A stretch of DNA of 39,920 nt from Oscillospiraceae bacterium (lineage in GTDB: Bacteria > Bacillota > Clostridia > Monoglobales > Monoglobaceae), in the NCBI GenBank assembly GCA_015068845.1, contig SVJR01000012.1, positions 1 to 39,920 on the forward strand, given 5' to 3'. The notes below the pieces were generated by a model. The model saw only the letters and a program-made list of their open reading frames with translations. It searched no databases and was not told where the DNA came from. Made by a program: the position numbers and the translations under genes. This document shows positions 39,369-39,920 of this stretch, one piece after another (positions within the stretch are counted from its first letter, which is position 1; each line of letters begins with the position of its first letter).

Positions 39369-39920
39369 TTATACCTTTGTTTCAAATTTATATCCAACAC
39401 CCCAAACGGTTTTAAGCTGCCAGGGGTTTTCAGTGCCGTCACGCTCCAGTTTTTCGCGGATTCGCTTGATGTGAACATCAACGGTACGGGAATCTCCGAA
39501 AAAGGCGTAGCCCCAGATTTCGTTCAGAAGCTGGTCACGGGTAAATACCTTGCCGGAATTTTTTGCAAGAAAATACAGCAGTTCAAATTCCTTTGGCGGC
39601 AGTTCAAGCCGTTCTTCGCCAAGGTAAACCTCGTAGGTCTCACGGTTGATGGTCAGTCCGTCAAAACGGAGCTCGTTGTCGTTGCTGTTATTTCCGGAGT
39701 CAGGCTCGCAACGGCGAAGCACTGCCTTGATGCGTGCTACAAGCTCTTTGGGCTCAAAGGGCTTTACAATGTAGTCGTCTGCACCAAGTTCAAGTCCTAA
39801 AACCTTATCGAAAAGCTCGCCCTTGGCGGTCAGCATAATAATCGGCGTGTTTGAAACTGCACGAATTTCGCGGCAAACCTGCCAGCCGTCCTTTTTGGGC
39901 AGCATAATGTCAAGCAGAAC
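39369..39920 (-). CDS. OmpR/PhoB-type response regulator (5' part missing)
   Basis: About 183 C-terminal residues are present; the N-terminal 50 or so lie beyond the right edge. The frame is open to the edge and begins within VLLDIMLPKKDGW, so the phospho-acceptor Asp is the fourth residue seen. Then IIMLTAKGE, GADDYIVKPFEPKE, and the winged-helix domain LPPKEFELLYFLAKNSGKVF, TVDVHIKRIREKLE and TVWGVGYKFE. It pairs with the kinase just downstream. It is distinct from the WalR-like regulator at 31034. Confidence 0.94.
   Translation of the reverse strand, partial: VLLDIMLPKKDGWQVCREIRAVSNTPIIMLTAKGELFDKVLGLELGADDYIVKPFEPKELVARIKAVLRRCEPDSGNNSNDNELRFDGLTINRETYEVYLGEERLELPPKEFELLYFLAKNSGKVFTRDQLLNEIWGYAFFGDSRTVDVHIKRIREKLERDGTENPWQLKTVWGVGYKFETKV

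Overview
The window looks like a contig from a low- to medium-GC, spore-forming anaerobic member of the Clostridia (Firmicutes), most likely the Ruminococcaceae/Oscillospiraceae neighbourhood. The evidence is CtsR/McsA heat-shock genes, SpoIIE behind a Spo0A-type promoter, rubrerythrin, a BioY transporter, RlmH, a Sapep dipeptidase, strong AGGAGG ribosome sites and GC-rich dispersed hairpin repeats of the kind seen in gut Clostridia. The first eight bases (TCCGATCT) match the end of an Illumina adapter. They cut through mcsA, so base 1 is probably a true contig end.

Layout. 1-1000: mcsA (cut) and ctsR on the minus strand with a CtsR operator. 1029-1655: upp. 2003-17598: a compact 15.6-kb phage-like block. 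It holds a self-cleaving S24/CI-type repressor read leftward and a divergent rightward operon: small zinc protein, sigma-like activator, probable TerS, TerL, portal, scaffold, capsid, connectors, tail tube, chaperones, a very short tape measure, Dit, Gp37-like protein, baseplate/fibres, holin and amidase. Three TGTCCC-N6-GGGACA-type operators lie in the switch region. No integrase, excisionase, replication gene or minor head protein is visible, and host-type repeats sit inside the operon. The block is therefore best read as a PBSX-like or gene-transfer-agent-like resident element, or a stripped prophage. 17674-19869: recD2, with no terminator separating it from the phage operon.

20159-28710 carries a ferritin-like protein, eno, spoIIE, rubrerythrin, a DUF2238 membrane protein, bioY, tatD and an aminotransferase. 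28707-32211 carries an Lrp-type regulator, a LysM/G5/M23 cell-wall peptidase preceded by a WalR-type box, an orphan WalR-like response regulator and rlmH. 32284-32998 is an AT-rich accessory pair (PH-domain protein and HTH regulator) between a terminator and a repeat. 33144-39920, all on the minus strand, holds a response regulator and histidine kinase (cut at the right edge), htrA, an LtaS-type sulfatase and a PepV-like dipeptidase.

The host genes lean toward envelope and stress physiology: protein quality control (CtsR/McsA, HtrA), oxidative defence (rubrerythrin), sporulation (SpoIIE) and wall remodelling (M23, LtaS-like, WalR-like). The main candidate for an undescribed system is the phage-like block and its switch. 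All calls come from reading the sequence; no database search was made.
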